Assembly: GCF_947498635.1 (NCBI RefSeq)
Contig: NZ_CANMKV010000006.1
Coordinates: forward strand, 1 to 64,000
DNA length: 64,000 nucleotides
Origin: an uncultured Microbulbifer sp.
GTDB taxonomy: Bacteria > Pseudomonadota > Gammaproteobacteria > Pseudomonadales > Cellvibrionaceae
Reading direction: 5' to 3'
The stretch's first letter is position 1, and the number at the start of each line of letters is the position of its first letter. The notes beneath the pieces are model-generated. The model searched no databases. It worked only from the letters and a program-made list of their open reading frames with translations, and was not told the origin of the DNA. This document shows positions 34,499-43,771 of the stretch, piece by piece. Position numbers and translations under genes: made by a program.

Positions 34499-35965
34499 TT
34501 AAGTTGCCGTAGCCGCCACAGAGATGGGCTTTTGCTTAAAGTGCAACCAGCCGTAGGCGATTGCCAGCAGTGGGCAAATAATGTTGAACAGGGCGTAGGG
34601 CAGATAGTAAATAGTTTGGATGCCGAGGGTGGCGGCCATAAAGGCTCCACAAGTGTTCCAGGGAATCAGTACCGAAGTAATAGTGCCGGAGTCCTCCAGA
34701 GTGCGGGACAGATTCAGCCCGTGCAGGCCTTTTTCGGCAAAGGCCTCACGGAACATGCGGCCGGGAATAATGATGGCCATGTACTGGTCGCCGGCGGCGA
34801 GGTTCATGCCAAAACAGGTGAGTACTGTGGACGTGACCAAGCCACCGACTGTTTTGATTTGGGCTAGTGTCCAGTTGACGATTACCTGAAGGAAGCCAGC
34901 GCGCTCCATGGCGCCGCCGAAAGCCATGGCGGAGGTGATCAACCATACGGTATTGAGCATGCTGCTCATACCACCTTTAGATAAGAGTTCGGCCACATTT
35001 TCATTGGCGGAGGTGGACTTGTAGCCATCGAACAGGCTGTACCAAGCGCCTTTCAATGGGGCTAAAAAGCCCTCTCCGCCACCGAGGCGGCGAGCGCTTT
35101 CTGGTTCGATAATTAGGGCGATTACGCAGCCAACGAGGGAGCCAATGATCAGCGTCGGAAAGGCCGGGACTTTGCGCCAAGCCATGGCCAGTAGCAAGAC
35201 TAGCGGTAACAGGCTCACCATAGAGATATTGAATTCACTTTTTAACGCGTTTAGTAGCGACTCGATATCGGTGGCGGAGGCAGTGCTGGTTTCGGTGGTA
35301 AAACCGAGGAAAGCAAAAACCGCTAGGGCAATGACGAAGGCTGGAATCGCGGTCGACATCATGTGGCGGATATGCTGGAACAGGTCGTTTGAGGTTACCG
35401 CTGCGGCCACGTTGGTGGTGTCGGATAGCGGGGACATCTTATCGCCGAAGTAGGCGCCGGAAATCACAGCGCCAGCGGTGACTTCCAGGGAGAGGCCCAG
35501 GGCACCGGCAATACCCATTAGTGCGACACCGAGTGTGCCAGCGGTGGTCCAGCTGGAACCGATACTGAGGCCCACCACCGCACAGATAATACAGCTGGCG
35601 GCATAGAACCACTGGGGCGAGAGTATCTGTACGCCGTAATAAATCATGGATGGCACAGTGCCGGCCAGAATCCAGCTGCCGATCAGAGCACCCACTGCCA
35701 GTAGTATGAGGATCGCACCGAATACCAGACCGATGCCGTGTAACATACCGCCTTCCATATTACTCCAGCTATGGCCATTCTTCATGCCCATCAGAGCAAC
35801 CACACAGGCGCATAACAGCAGTGCGATTTGGTTCGGACCGTAGGAAGAGTCGGCGCCGTAGAAGTAGACCGACAGCGAGAGGAGCGCGATCAGGACGCCC
35901 AAGGGGATCAGCGCATCCAGTAGGCTGGGTGTACGCGGTTCGTTATTGGGGCTGGCTTGAGACAA
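34499..35965 (-). CDS. nhaC: NhaC-family Na+/H+ antiporter
   Basis: The 488-residue protein has about 11-12 membrane helices. The NhaC-type features are SIGSSWTTAGTLGVALMGIA, ISGAYFGDKMSPLSDTTNVA near residue 170-190, and SGTITSVLIPWNTCGAFMAA near residue 430. Such carriers exchange sodium for protons, or in some cases organic acids. A marine organism would need sodium export. The start is TTG with AGGAG six bases upstream. The gene is divergent from the acyltransferase gene. Confidence 0.9.
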   Translation of the reverse strand: MSQASPNNEPRTPSLLDALIPLGVLIALLSLSVYFYGADSSYGPNQIALLLCACVVALMGMKNGHSWSNMEGGMLHGIGLVFGAILILLAVGALIGSWILAGTVPSMIYYGVQILSPQWFYAASCIICAVVGLSIGSSWTTAGTLGVALMGIAGALGLSLEVTAGAVISGAYFGDKMSPLSDTTNVAAAVTSNDLFQHIRHMMSTAIPAFVIALAVFAFLGFTTETSTASATDIESLLNALKSEFNISMVSLLPLVLLLAMAWRKVPAFPTLIIGSLVGCVIALIIEPESARRLGGGEGFLAPLKGAWYSLFDGYKSTSANENVAELLSKGGMSSMLNTVWLITSAMAFGGAMERAGFLQVIVNWTLAQIKTVGGLVTSTVLTCFGMNLAAGDQYMAIIIPGRMFREAFAEKGLHGLNLSRTLEDSGTITSVLIPWNTCGAFMAATLGIQTIYYLPYALFNIICPLLAIAYGWLHFKQKPISVAATAT

Positions 35966-36282
35966 GGTGGACTCCTGCTTGACTGCGTGGCATGTGCCGT
36001 ATTCGTTATTTTTGTCGTCGGCGACGGTTAATCCTCCTATTCTCTCGGCTTGGGGCGGTGAAGTCTACTTTCAATAACGAATAGAGCGGGAGGACCTTTT
36101 GGCTGACTGATTCGTCTAAGAGGGATTCCTACGCTTCGGTCAGGTATCTGGTCAGGTGAGGTGCTGGCAGTTCGGCGAGGCTTCCGGTATGTTCTGCGCC
36201 GATTTCTTATCCCGGCCATCCTGTGGCCGCACAATAAAATGAGCCCGGGCCGCTAGTCGTAGGTCCGGCAGGTAGTGATTTC
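35966..36282. other. Divergent intergenic region between nhaC and the acyltransferase gene
   Basis: Apart from the nhaC ribosome site (AGGAG on the minus strand near 35972-35976) I see no gene, terminator or clear promoter. A weak CGTCGGCGACG near-palindrome lies around 36017. Both promoters should be in this stretch. Confidence 0.4.
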
Positions 36283-37452
36283 ATGAGAGCAAGTGAGTTA
36301 GACCCCGCTCAATTTGAGGATATGCGCCCCTATCGCGATGAGGAAGTGCGCGATGTTCTGGACCGGTTGATTGCCGATCCGGAGATGTCCCACGCCGTAG
36401 CCCATTTCCTCATCCCCAAACTGGCGCGTTTGGAAGGGCCATTGGCCTGGCTGGTACGCCAATTCCTACGCTTTGAGTTTCGTAAAGTACACGACGTGCG
36501 CGGTGTGCAGGCGGTTGTAGAAAAGTACATCGACAAGGTTGTGAATCGCACCACCTCCGGGCTGACGATCAGCGGGCTGGATACTCTGCCGCGGGATCGC
36601 GCCTGCCTGTTTGTGAGCAATCACCGGGATATCGCCATGGACCCGGCCTTCGCGATTGTCTCTATGTACAAAGAGGGGCATGAGACTTCGCGTATCGCCA
36701 TTGGCGACAACCTGCTCAGCAAGCAATTTGCCAGCGATATCATGAAGCTCAATAAGTGTTTTACGGTCAAACGCAGCTCGGGCAGCCGCCGCGAAAAACT
36801 GCAGTCGGCCTCCAAGTTATCCAATTACATCTATCACTCCATTGTGAACGACAACGAGCATGTGTGGATCGCACAGCGCTCTGGGCGTGCGAAGGACGGC
36901 ATGGATCGGACGAATCCAGCCTTGGCGGCTATGTTCGCGATGACTAAGGATCGAGATACCCCTTTTGCCGATTTCTGGCGCAAGCTGCACATCGTGCCGC
37001 TGTCCATTTCTTACGAGTGGGACCCCTGCGACGGTCAGAAAGCCAAGGAGCTCTACGTTACCGAGCACAAGGAAGAGTATAAGAAGGCGAAGAACGAGGA
37101 CCTCGCTTCTATTGGCAAGGGTGTTATCGGCTTCAAAGGGCGTGTGCACACCGCTTTTGGCACGCCCATCGAGGCGGACTTCAATGATGTTAACAGCGTC
37201 GCCGAGGAGATCGATCGGCAGGTCGTTGGTAATTACACCCTGCACCCCACCAACCTGATCGCCTATGAGAAGATCTATGGTGAGGTGTCCGGGTTGCCGG
37301 TGGGTTACCCCCACAAGCCTTGGGATGCTGGGGAGCACCGGGAAACCTGCGAGAAGTTTGAGGCACGCATGGCCAAGATCGATGAGCGCTGGCGCGACAA
37401 GGCTATCCAGGCTTATGCCAATCCGGTGGTTTCGCGTTTGGCGTTTGAGTGA
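36283..37452 (+). CDS. PlsC-like 1-acylglycerol-3-phosphate acyltransferase
   Basis: This 389-residue protein contains the acyltransferase motif NHRDIAMDPA (the NHxxxxD form, about residues 112-121). The second motif region has RSSGSRREKLQSA, and the third is the WIAQRSGRAKDG segment. Members transfer an acyl chain to lysophosphatidic acid in phospholipid synthesis. It is longer than PlsC (about 250 residues) and belongs to the larger subgroup found in pseudomonads and relatives. No membrane anchor is obvious. It is followed by dinG after about 100 bases. Confidence 0.8.
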   Translation: MRASELDPAQFEDMRPYRDEEVRDVLDRLIADPEMSHAVAHFLIPKLARLEGPLAWLVRQFLRFEFRKVHDVRGVQAVVEKYIDKVVNRTTSGLTISGLDTLPRDRACLFVSNHRDIAMDPAFAIVSMYKEGHETSRIAIGDNLLSKQFASDIMKLNKCFTVKRSSGSRREKLQSASKLSNYIYHSIVNDNEHVWIAQRSGRAKDGMDRTNPALAAMFAMTKDRDTPFADFWRKLHIVPLSISYEWDPCDGQKAKELYVTEHKEEYKKAKNEDLASIGKGVIGFKGRVHTAFGTPIEADFNDVNSVAEEIDRQVVGNYTLHPTNLIAYEKIYGEVSGLPVGYPHKPWDAGEHRETCEKFEARMAKIDERWRDKAIQAYANPVVSRLAFE

Positions 37453-37555
37453 TTGCCACCCGGCAGCGATGCTGTTGCGGCGCTGGTGGCGAGGGGACGC
37501 TTAGTAGATAATAGCGCCCCCTGCGCCACTCACTAGCGAATAGACCTCACTCCCC

Positions 37556-39694
37556 GTGCTCAATGACAAACACAAAAGTGCCATCCAGGCCGCCTACAGC
37601 CAATTCCTGTCCAGCCGTGGGCTAACAGCCCGCTATGGGCAAAAGCTTATGGTGGCGGCTATTGCCCGCACCCTCGGCGCTATTACCCAGAATGCCAGTG
37701 GCGAGCGCGATAGCGAAAAAACCGATGGGGAGCATATCTGTGTGGTGGAAGCCGGCACAGGCACCGGTAAGACGGTCTCCTACCTACTCGCCGCAATTCC
37801 CCTGGCCCAGGCCCAGGATAAAACCCTGGTGATTTCCACCGCGACGGTGGCTCTGCAGGAACAGATTATCCACAAAGATCTGCCCGAGGTGGCCCGCCAC
37901 AGTGGTCTCAAATTTGAGTTCACCCTGGCCAAAGGGCGCGGTCGCTATCTGTGTTTGTCGAAGCTGGATCAATTGCTTTCCAGCTTTTCCGCCAGTGGCA
38001 CCGGCCTCTCTCTCGGGCTCTATGAAGATGAGCTTCCCCAGGTCGAGGCGGAGAGTGTCGCCCTCTACCAAAAAATGACTGACAATTTGGCTTCGGGGCG
38101 CTGGGATGGCGACCGCGACAACTGGCCGGAGACCATCGAGGCCGAAGACTGGGGTCGGGTGACCACCGATCACCGCCAGTGCAGTGGCCGTCGCTGCCCC
38201 CATGTCACCAATTGCAGTTTCTTCCGCGCGCGGGAGAGCCTGAGTAAGACTCAGGTGATTGTCGCCAACCACGACCTGTTACTGGCGGACTTGGCCCTGG
38301 GGGGCGGCGCAATTCTGCCGCCCCCCGAGGAGACGATTTACGTCCTCGACGAAGCTCATCACCTGCCGGACAAGGCCCTAAATCATTTCTCGCATCACAG
38401 CCGTGTCGGCGCCTCCACGGGCTGGTTGGATCAAGCCAATAAGGCCCTCGGCCAGATGCTCGGCGAGATCGGCGACGGCGCTGAGCTGGATCGTTGTGGC
38501 GAACAATTGCCGGCGGCACTGACTTCCGCCAAGCAGGGGTTGGAGCAGATGTGGCCGCTGATCGAAGAACTCTGTGAGTTTGAGGATGAGCGCGGCAATA
38601 CCAGCCGCCACCGTTTTGAGGGCGGTGTCGTGCCGGAGTCCATGATGCAGTTGGCGGAAAAGCTGCGCGAGGACTTTGATGAGCTGGAAGGCTTGCTGGG
38701 CAAAATGTTGCAAACAGCCCAGCGCATGCTGGAGGACGCGCACTCGCCGGTACCCATTGTGGACCTGGAGCGCTGGTACCCACAGCTGGGTAGCTGGTAT
38801 GGGCGCGCCGAGGCCAATTTGCTCTTGTGGGCTAATTACGCCCGCGCCGATGCCGATGGGGCCCTACCGCAAGCGCGCTGGATTACCCTGGTAGATTGGG
38901 GTGGCTCCACTGATTTTGAAGTGTGCAGTTCGCCGATCCTGGCGGGCAAAACACTGGAGTACAGCCTGTGGCGGCGCTGTTATGGTGCGGTACTTACCTC
39001 GGCGACGCTCACAGCTCTGGGTAAGTTTGACCGCCTGCGCATGCGCGCCGGCACCCCGGAGAATGCCAGTTACCAGGTGGTGCCGAGTCCCTTTGATTTT
39101 TCCCGCGCCACGCTGCAAGTGCCCGCCTGCGCGGTGGATGCGGGCAAGGCAGATCAACACACCGATGCGGTGATTGATGCCCTGCCGGAGTTGCTCAAAG
39201 AGGGTGGCGGTTCCCTGGTGTTGTTCTCCTCCCGCCGCCAGATGGAAACCGTGTACGAGGCGTTGCCGGGTACCTGGCGCAACCGTATCCTGATGCAGGG
39301 TCAGCAGTCCCGACAGCTGCTGCTGGACAGCCATCGTGAGATTGTCGATGGTGGCGGCAGCAGTGTGCTGTTCGGTCTTGCCAGTTTTGCTGAGGGCCTC
39401 GACCTGCCGGGGGATTACTGTAAGCATGTGGTGATAGCCAAGCTGCCGTTTGCTGTGCCCGATGACCCTATCGAGGCGGCCCTGGCAGAGTGGATTGAGG
39501 CCAAGGGCGGCAATCCCTTTATGCAGATCACGGTGCCCGATGCAGCCCTCAAGCTGGTACAGGCTTGCGGCCGCCTGCTGCGCGCGGAGGGCGATAGCGG
39601 CACCGTCACACTGCTGGATCGCCGGGTTGTGAGTCGCCGTTACGGCCAGGCGATTCTCAATTCACTGCCGCCTTTTAATCGCCGGATTGAGTAA
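37556..39694 (+). CDS. dinG: DinG-type ATP-dependent DNA helicase
   Basis: DinG is an Fe-S superfamily 2 helicase that removes R-loops and helps restart forks. The 712-residue protein has Walker A EAGTGTGKTVSYL, a DEAH box in VLDEAHHLPDKA, the cluster cysteines GRYLC followed by CSGRRCPHVTNC, and the C-terminal helicase motifs LFSSRRQMETVY, GLASFAEGLDLPGDY and QACGRLLRAEGDSG. The start is GTG. The gene is followed by yqcC with a one-base overlap (TAATG). Confidence 0.94.
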   Translation: MLNDKHKSAIQAAYSQFLSSRGLTARYGQKLMVAAIARTLGAITQNASGERDSEKTDGEHICVVEAGTGTGKTVSYLLAAIPLAQAQDKTLVISTATVALQEQIIHKDLPEVARHSGLKFEFTLAKGRGRYLCLSKLDQLLSSFSASGTGLSLGLYEDELPQVEAESVALYQKMTDNLASGRWDGDRDNWPETIEAEDWGRVTTDHRQCSGRRCPHVTNCSFFRARESLSKTQVIVANHDLLLADLALGGGAILPPPEETIYVLDEAHHLPDKALNHFSHHSRVGASTGWLDQANKALGQMLGEIGDGAELDRCGEQLPAALTSAKQGLEQMWPLIEELCEFEDERGNTSRHRFEGGVVPESMMQLAEKLREDFDELEGLLGKMLQTAQRMLEDAHSPVPIVDLERWYPQLGSWYGRAEANLLLWANYARADADGALPQARWITLVDWGGSTDFEVCSSPILAGKTLEYSLWRRCYGAVLTSATLTALGKFDRLRMRAGTPENASYQVVPSPFDFSRATLQVPACAVDAGKADQHTDAVIDALPELLKEGGGSLVLFSSRRQMETVYEALPGTWRNRILMQGQQSRQLLLDSHREIVDGGGSSVLFGLASFAEGLDLPGDYCKHVVIAKLPFAVPDDPIEAALAEWIEAKGGNPFMQITVPDAALKLVQACGRLLRAEGDSGTVTLLDRRVVSRRYGQAILNSLPPFNRRIE

Positions 39695-40122
39695 TGTCTA
39701 TATTGGCATCCCGGTTTTCACCAGCAGGCCCGGCCTGTTTATCCGGGATGCCGGAGTCTTTTGCCGCCCAGAAAGGGTGGCCCCAGGTGCTGGATTTTAT
39801 GCAAGCTATCTACTCTGAAGTCGCCGATCAATTGTTACAGCTCGAAGCGGAATTGCGCCTTATGGCCCTGTGGCAGGAGGAGATGCCGCCGGCGGAGGCC
39901 CTGGCCAGCAGCGAACCTTTCTGTGTCGATACCCTGACTCTGCCCCAGTGGCTGCAGTTCATCTTCCTGCCGCGTATGCGCCAGTTGGTCGAGGGGGAGA
40001 TGCCGTTGCCGCAGCGGTGCGGTATCGCTCCTATTGCCGAGGAGTATTTCAAAAACCGCGGTGGTGCTGAGCCGCTGGTGGTTATCCTCAAAGGAATCGA
40101 CGAGCGTCTGCAGCGCAGCTGA
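39694..40122 (+). CDS. yqcC: YqcC (DUF446) family protein
   Basis: The C-terminal 107 residues match YqcC: LALWQ-type seen as LMALWQEEMPPAEALASSEP, then FCVDTLTLPQWLQFIFLPRM and LPQRCGIAPIAEEYF. YqcC is often found near the tRNA pseudouridine synthase gene truC, which is not present here. The ATG at 39694 overlaps the dinG stop and gives 142 residues. An ATG at 39799 would give the usual family length of about 107 and may be the true start. The function is unknown. Confidence 0.8.
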   Translation: MSILASRFSPAGPACLSGMPESFAAQKGWPQVLDFMQAIYSEVADQLLQLEAELRLMALWQEEMPPAEALASSEPFCVDTLTLPQWLQFIFLPRMRQLVEGEMPLPQRCGIAPIAEEYFKNRGGAEPLVVILKGIDERLQRS

Positions 40123-40408
40123 ATCAGATTTTTCCGGCGCTCAAAGGGGTGCCCTTCCTGCGGCTCATCTACCTTCAATGCTGTAACGGTTCACACGCAA
40201 TATTCGAATTCTCAAGACTTGGCGCGCGTCACATTGTGGCGCTTGCATAGGTCGAGAGTAGGAACATCCCTGTTCACTGGGCTCTTTCATAGGCTAATAT
40301 CGACCTTTTGCCTGGTGTGGGAAGGAATTTCTGCGCTTGCTACTGTGAACGCTGCGAAGACGGTGTGGTCGGACTGGAATGCTAATGGGGCTAGAGGTAA
40401 TCGTTAGG
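40123..40408. other. Intergenic stretch before the protease-ligase module
   Basis: No gene is supported here. A reading frame at 40219-40407 has no family resemblance. The region probably carries the promoter for the next three genes, but no clear -35/-10 pair is visible. Confidence 0.4.
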
Positions 40409-41101
40409 ATGCAGAAATTTTCCCTTCTGTGGTTATTGGTGACGGTGCAGTTGATGCTGGGCTGTCAATCGCTGATGTATCCCGAACAGAGCGCGCAGGG
40501 GGCTGCGCCCGCTGCTGCACCAGTGGGGCAGCCACAGGGCCAAATAGCGCAGTGCCCCGAGCTTGCAGAAGTGATTTGTGCGGAGCCGGAAATCCGGGTT
40601 GTTGAAAAAGTCATCGAACGAAGAGTTGAAAAAATAGTCGAAGTGCCCGTTGCTGAGGACAAGCTGGTGCTCGGGGCTGTGGAGGAAATCTCCATCGAAC
40701 CCTCCGGCCTGATTATTGAGTCTATCGTAGATACCGGTGCGCCGACGACCACTCTGCGCGCCCAGACACTGACACGCTTTGAGCGCGATGGTGAAGACTG
40801 GATCAGGGTGCAGCTGTTACCGCCGCAGGCAGATAGCAAAGCCAAGCCCGCTTCTATCGAGCTGCCGATAAAACGCCATATCCGCACGACACGTGTCGGA
40901 TTTCCAAGCCAGCGGCGCCCGGTGGTGGAAATGAACCTGACCGTAGGGGAGGTCACCCATCTGGTCGAAGTCAGCCTCACCGATGAGGGTGGTACCGATG
41001 TAGTGATGCTGCTGGGACGCAATTTCCTAAAAGATGCTGCGGTTGTCGATGTGAGCCGACGCAATATCCAGGGGCAACCCCGGGTATTCGGAGTTAAATA
41101 G
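40409..41101 (+). CDS. Retropepsin-like aspartyl protease lipoprotein (RimK-associated)
   Basis: The 230-residue protein starts with a lipoprotein signal ending LMLGC (Cys at about residue 19). A Gln/Ala/Pro-rich spacer and a short coiled stretch (VVEKVIERRVEKIVEVPV) follow. The C-terminal domain holds the VDTGAPTTTL motif of retropepsin-like proteases and the closing VVMLLGRNFLKDAAVVDVSR. The family is usually listed as ATP-dependent zinc protease and occurs next to RimK-type ligases, as here two genes downstream. An in-frame ATG at 40379 would hide the signal, so 40409 is preferred. Confidence 0.82.
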   Translation: MQKFSLLWLLVTVQLMLGCQSLMYPEQSAQGAAPAAAPVGQPQGQIAQCPELAEVICAEPEIRVVEKVIERRVEKIVEVPVAEDKLVLGAVEEISIEPSGLIIESIVDTGAPTTTLRAQTLTRFERDGEDWIRVQLLPPQADSKAKPASIELPIKRHIRTTRVGFPSQRRPVVEMNLTVGEVTHLVEVSLTDEGGTDVVMLLGRNFLKDAAVVDVSRRNIQGQPRVFGVK

Positions 41102-41156
41102 GCCGCTTATAAAGTTAGGTTCCCTTTTGGAACCATAGATTTACGGGGAATGGCGA

Positions 41157-42689
41157 ATGTCGCCGCGCGTTCAAGTTTATGTAATTGCGGCACTGCTCGC
41201 ATTGATCGGAGCGGGTCTCACCGCTTACAAACATTTCGAATTGGGTTTCCCGCTGCTGCCGGGTGAATACCGTACCGTGTGGACTATTGAAGCCAAAGTG
41301 GGATTCGATGCCGAGGGAGGTCCGGTGAAGGCGGCACTGACGCTGCCGCGCGAGCAGCGCAATATGGAAATTCTCGGAGAAACCTTCAGTTCTTCCGGTT
41401 TTGGCTTTTTTATTGCCCGCGAAAATGACGAGTATCGGGCAGTCTGGACGCGCCGCTCCGCCGAGGGTTCCCAGTCCCTGTTCTACCAGCTCGATGTGTA
41501 CCAGACACCCGGTGCGGCGCTGGAGCAGCCACTGAACCTCAGTACCAAAGTGAAGAAGCCCTTCCTCGGTGCGCGGGAGCAGGAGGCCGTGCGCCTGGCA
41601 ATCAATTCCCTGGTGAAGCAGGCCCGCGAGCGCTCTTCCGATGTGGAGTCCTTCACCACCCAGTTGCTGTTTGAACTCAATGACGACGGCAATCAGGACC
41701 GCAACCTTATCTTTCGCCACTATGCCGACAAGTCCCTAGTGGATGTGGCCCTGTTGATGCTTGCCACTGCCGATATACCGGCCCACCGTATTCGCGGCCT
41801 CTACTTGGAAGATGATCGCCGCCGCCTCGATCCCGAGGATCTGCTCGAAGTGTATGACGGTAAGCGTTGGATCGTATTCGAGCCCGGTAGTGGCTTGCCC
41901 GGTGTTCCCGACAATTTCTTTATCTGGCAGCGCGGTGGCAAGAGCCTGCTCGATCTGGAAGGTGGACGCAATTCCCAGGTGACCTTCTCGGTGATTGCCA
42001 ATGACGTGCCTGCGCGGGATGTCTCCATGCGCAGTAGCCGGGATGAGAAAGACGCGCTGGTGGATTTCTCCATCTACAGTCTGCCTATCGAGCAGCAGAG
42101 CATTTTTAAATTGATTCTGCTGGTGCCGGTGGGTGCTTTGGTAGTGGTGCTATTACGCGTGTTTGTTGGCTTGCGCACCTCCGGTACCTTTATGCCGGTA
42201 CTGCTGGCGATTGCTTTTATTGAAACACAGTTGCTCACCGGTCTGTCAATTTTTGTGTTGATCCTGGTGTTGGGACTTTGGGTGAGGTTCTATTTAAGCC
42301 GCCTCAACCTGCTCCTTGTGTCGAGGATCGCCGCCGTGGTGGTCACGGTGGTGATCATTATGGGGGTGATCAGTGTGGTTAGTTACAAACTCGGCATCGA
42401 ACAGGCGCTGACAGTGACGTTCTTCCCGATGATTATCCTGGCCTGGACAATTGAGCGCATGTCCATCGTTTGGGAGGAAGACGGCCCCTACGAAGTGGTC
42501 GTGCAGGCCGGCGGCAGCCTGTTGGTCGCGGTGCTGGCTTGGTGGGTGATGACCAACCGCTATGTAGAGCATTGGACATTTAACTTCCCTGAACTGCTGT
42601 TGGTATTGCTGGCGTTTATTCTGGTTGTGGGCAACTACACCGGTTATCGTCTCAGCGAGCTCATGCGTTTCCGGCCTCTGGTTAAGTAG
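41157..42689 (+). CDS. Inactive-transglutaminase/7-TM membrane protein
   Basis: The 510-residue protein has one N-terminal membrane helix, a periplasmic domain with a transglutaminase-like fold (residues about 40-290, with DRNLIFRHYADKSLVDVALL and PAHRIRGLYLEDDRRR) and about seven membrane helices (residues about 310-500). The Cys-His-Asp triad of active transglutaminases is not evident, which agrees with the family name. It lies between the aspartyl protease lipoprotein and the ATP-grasp ligase, a three-gene set I know from pseudomonads. Its task is likely in envelope or peptide modification, but that is inference. Confidence 0.85.
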   Translation: MSPRVQVYVIAALLALIGAGLTAYKHFELGFPLLPGEYRTVWTIEAKVGFDAEGGPVKAALTLPREQRNMEILGETFSSSGFGFFIARENDEYRAVWTRRSAEGSQSLFYQLDVYQTPGAALEQPLNLSTKVKKPFLGAREQEAVRLAINSLVKQARERSSDVESFTTQLLFELNDDGNQDRNLIFRHYADKSLVDVALLMLATADIPAHRIRGLYLEDDRRRLDPEDLLEVYDGKRWIVFEPGSGLPGVPDNFFIWQRGGKSLLDLEGGRNSQVTFSVIANDVPARDVSMRSSRDEKDALVDFSIYSLPIEQQSIFKLILLVPVGALVVVLLRVFVGLRTSGTFMPVLLAIAFIETQLLTGLSIFVLILVLGLWVRFYLSRLNLLLVSRIAAVVVTVVIIMGVISVVSYKLGIEQALTVTFFPMIILAWTIERMSIVWEEDGPYEVVVQAGGSLLVAVLAWWVMTNRYVEHWTFNFPELLLVLLAFILVVGNYTGYRLSELMRFRPLVK

Positions 42690-42699
42690 GGGGGTTGCG

Positions 42700-43704
42700 A
42701 TGCTGCAGTTTTCTTTCCGGCACCTGATCAACAAAGTGCGCGGTGGAATAGTTTCGCCACTGGCGCTGAGTGAGATGGGCATACTCGGTATGAATGCACG
42801 CAATATCAATTACATTGCGCGCTATAACGACCGGGAAAAATTTCCCATCGTCGATGATAAGCTCAATACCAAGCACGCGGCCAAGCGTGTAGGGATTCCG
42901 GTACCGGAGTTGATTGCGGCGTTTGAAACTCCGGCTAGCCGCAAGCGCGTGATGGAGGTGATCGAACCTCTATGGAAGTTTGTGATCAAGCCGGCGCGGG
43001 GCTCCGGAGGAAAGGGCATTCTGGTGATCGCCGGGCGCGAGGGCGAAAAATACAAAAAAATTTCCGGTTCGGAAATTGAAGCCCTGGATATCTTGCGCCA
43101 CGTCAACAATATTCACAGTGGCCTCTACAGTCTCGGCGGCAAGCCCGACCGGGTGATGGTAGAGGCCCTGGTGGATTTCGATCCGGTCTTTCAGGATTAC
43201 TCGTTTGAGGGCGTACCGGATATCCGCGTCATCGTGTTCCGCGGCTATCCGGTAATGGCGATGCTGCGCTGCTCAACGCACGATTCCGACGGTAAGGCCA
43301 ATTTGCACCAAGGAGCCGTGGGTGTGGGAGTCGACCTGGCTACGGGCCGGAGCTGTCATGCGGTCCAGCGCGGGCTGCGGATTCAACACCATCCAGATAC
43401 GGAGATGTCTTTTGGCGAGCTCAAGGTGCCCGGTTGGTACGACCTGGTGCGTCTGGCGGCAAGTTGCTACGAAATGACCGGTCTCGGTTATCTTGGCTGT
43501 GACATAGTACTGGACCGCGAGAGAGGCCCGCTGTTGCTCGAAGCCAATGCCCGCCCCGGCCTTGCAATCCAGGTGGCCAATGGGGTGGGTTTGCGTCAGC
43601 GCCTGGGCTTTATCGAGGGGCTGGAGCAGGAGATGTTCGAAAAAGGCGTGGACGAGCGGGTGGCATTTTCCATGCGCGAATTTGCTGTGGAAAAAACTCT
43701 TTGA
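42700..43704 (+). CDS. RimK-like ATP-grasp alpha-L-glutamate ligase
   Basis: This 334-residue enzyme has the ATP-grasp elements FVIKPARGSGGKGILVI (nucleotide loop, about residues 97-113), MVEALVDFDPVFQD, and the metal-binding end GPLLLEANARPGLAIQVANG. Enzymes of this group add amino acids, commonly glutamate, to a carboxyl group. The start at 42700 has AGGGGGG just upstream, while an in-frame ATG at 42625 lies inside the previous gene. The three genes form one transcription unit. The acceptor substrate is unknown. Confidence 0.87.
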   Translation: MLQFSFRHLINKVRGGIVSPLALSEMGILGMNARNINYIARYNDREKFPIVDDKLNTKHAAKRVGIPVPELIAAFETPASRKRVMEVIEPLWKFVIKPARGSGGKGILVIAGREGEKYKKISGSEIEALDILRHVNNIHSGLYSLGGKPDRVMVEALVDFDPVFQDYSFEGVPDIRVIVFRGYPVMAMLRCSTHDSDGKANLHQGAVGVGVDLATGRSCHAVQRGLRIQHHPDTEMSFGELKVPGWYDLVRLAASCYEMTGLGYLGCDIVLDRERGPLLLEANARPGLAIQVANGVGLRQRLGFIEGLEQEMFEKGVDERVAFSMREFAVEKTL

Positions 43705-43771
43705 TTCGCCTTGCGGCAGTCATCCGGGAATTTACGTTATAGCTTTGCAGTAGCCCTTGCAGAGCGCTGCG

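Noticed and set aside
36037-36234. 65-residue minus-strand frame between nhaC and the acyltransferase
   Set aside because: It is Arg/Pro-rich chance coding in GC-rich intergenic DNA with no ribosome site.
40219-40407. 62-residue frame before the protease lipoprotein gene
   Set aside because: There is no family match and no ribosome site; the composition looks like an intergenic chance frame.
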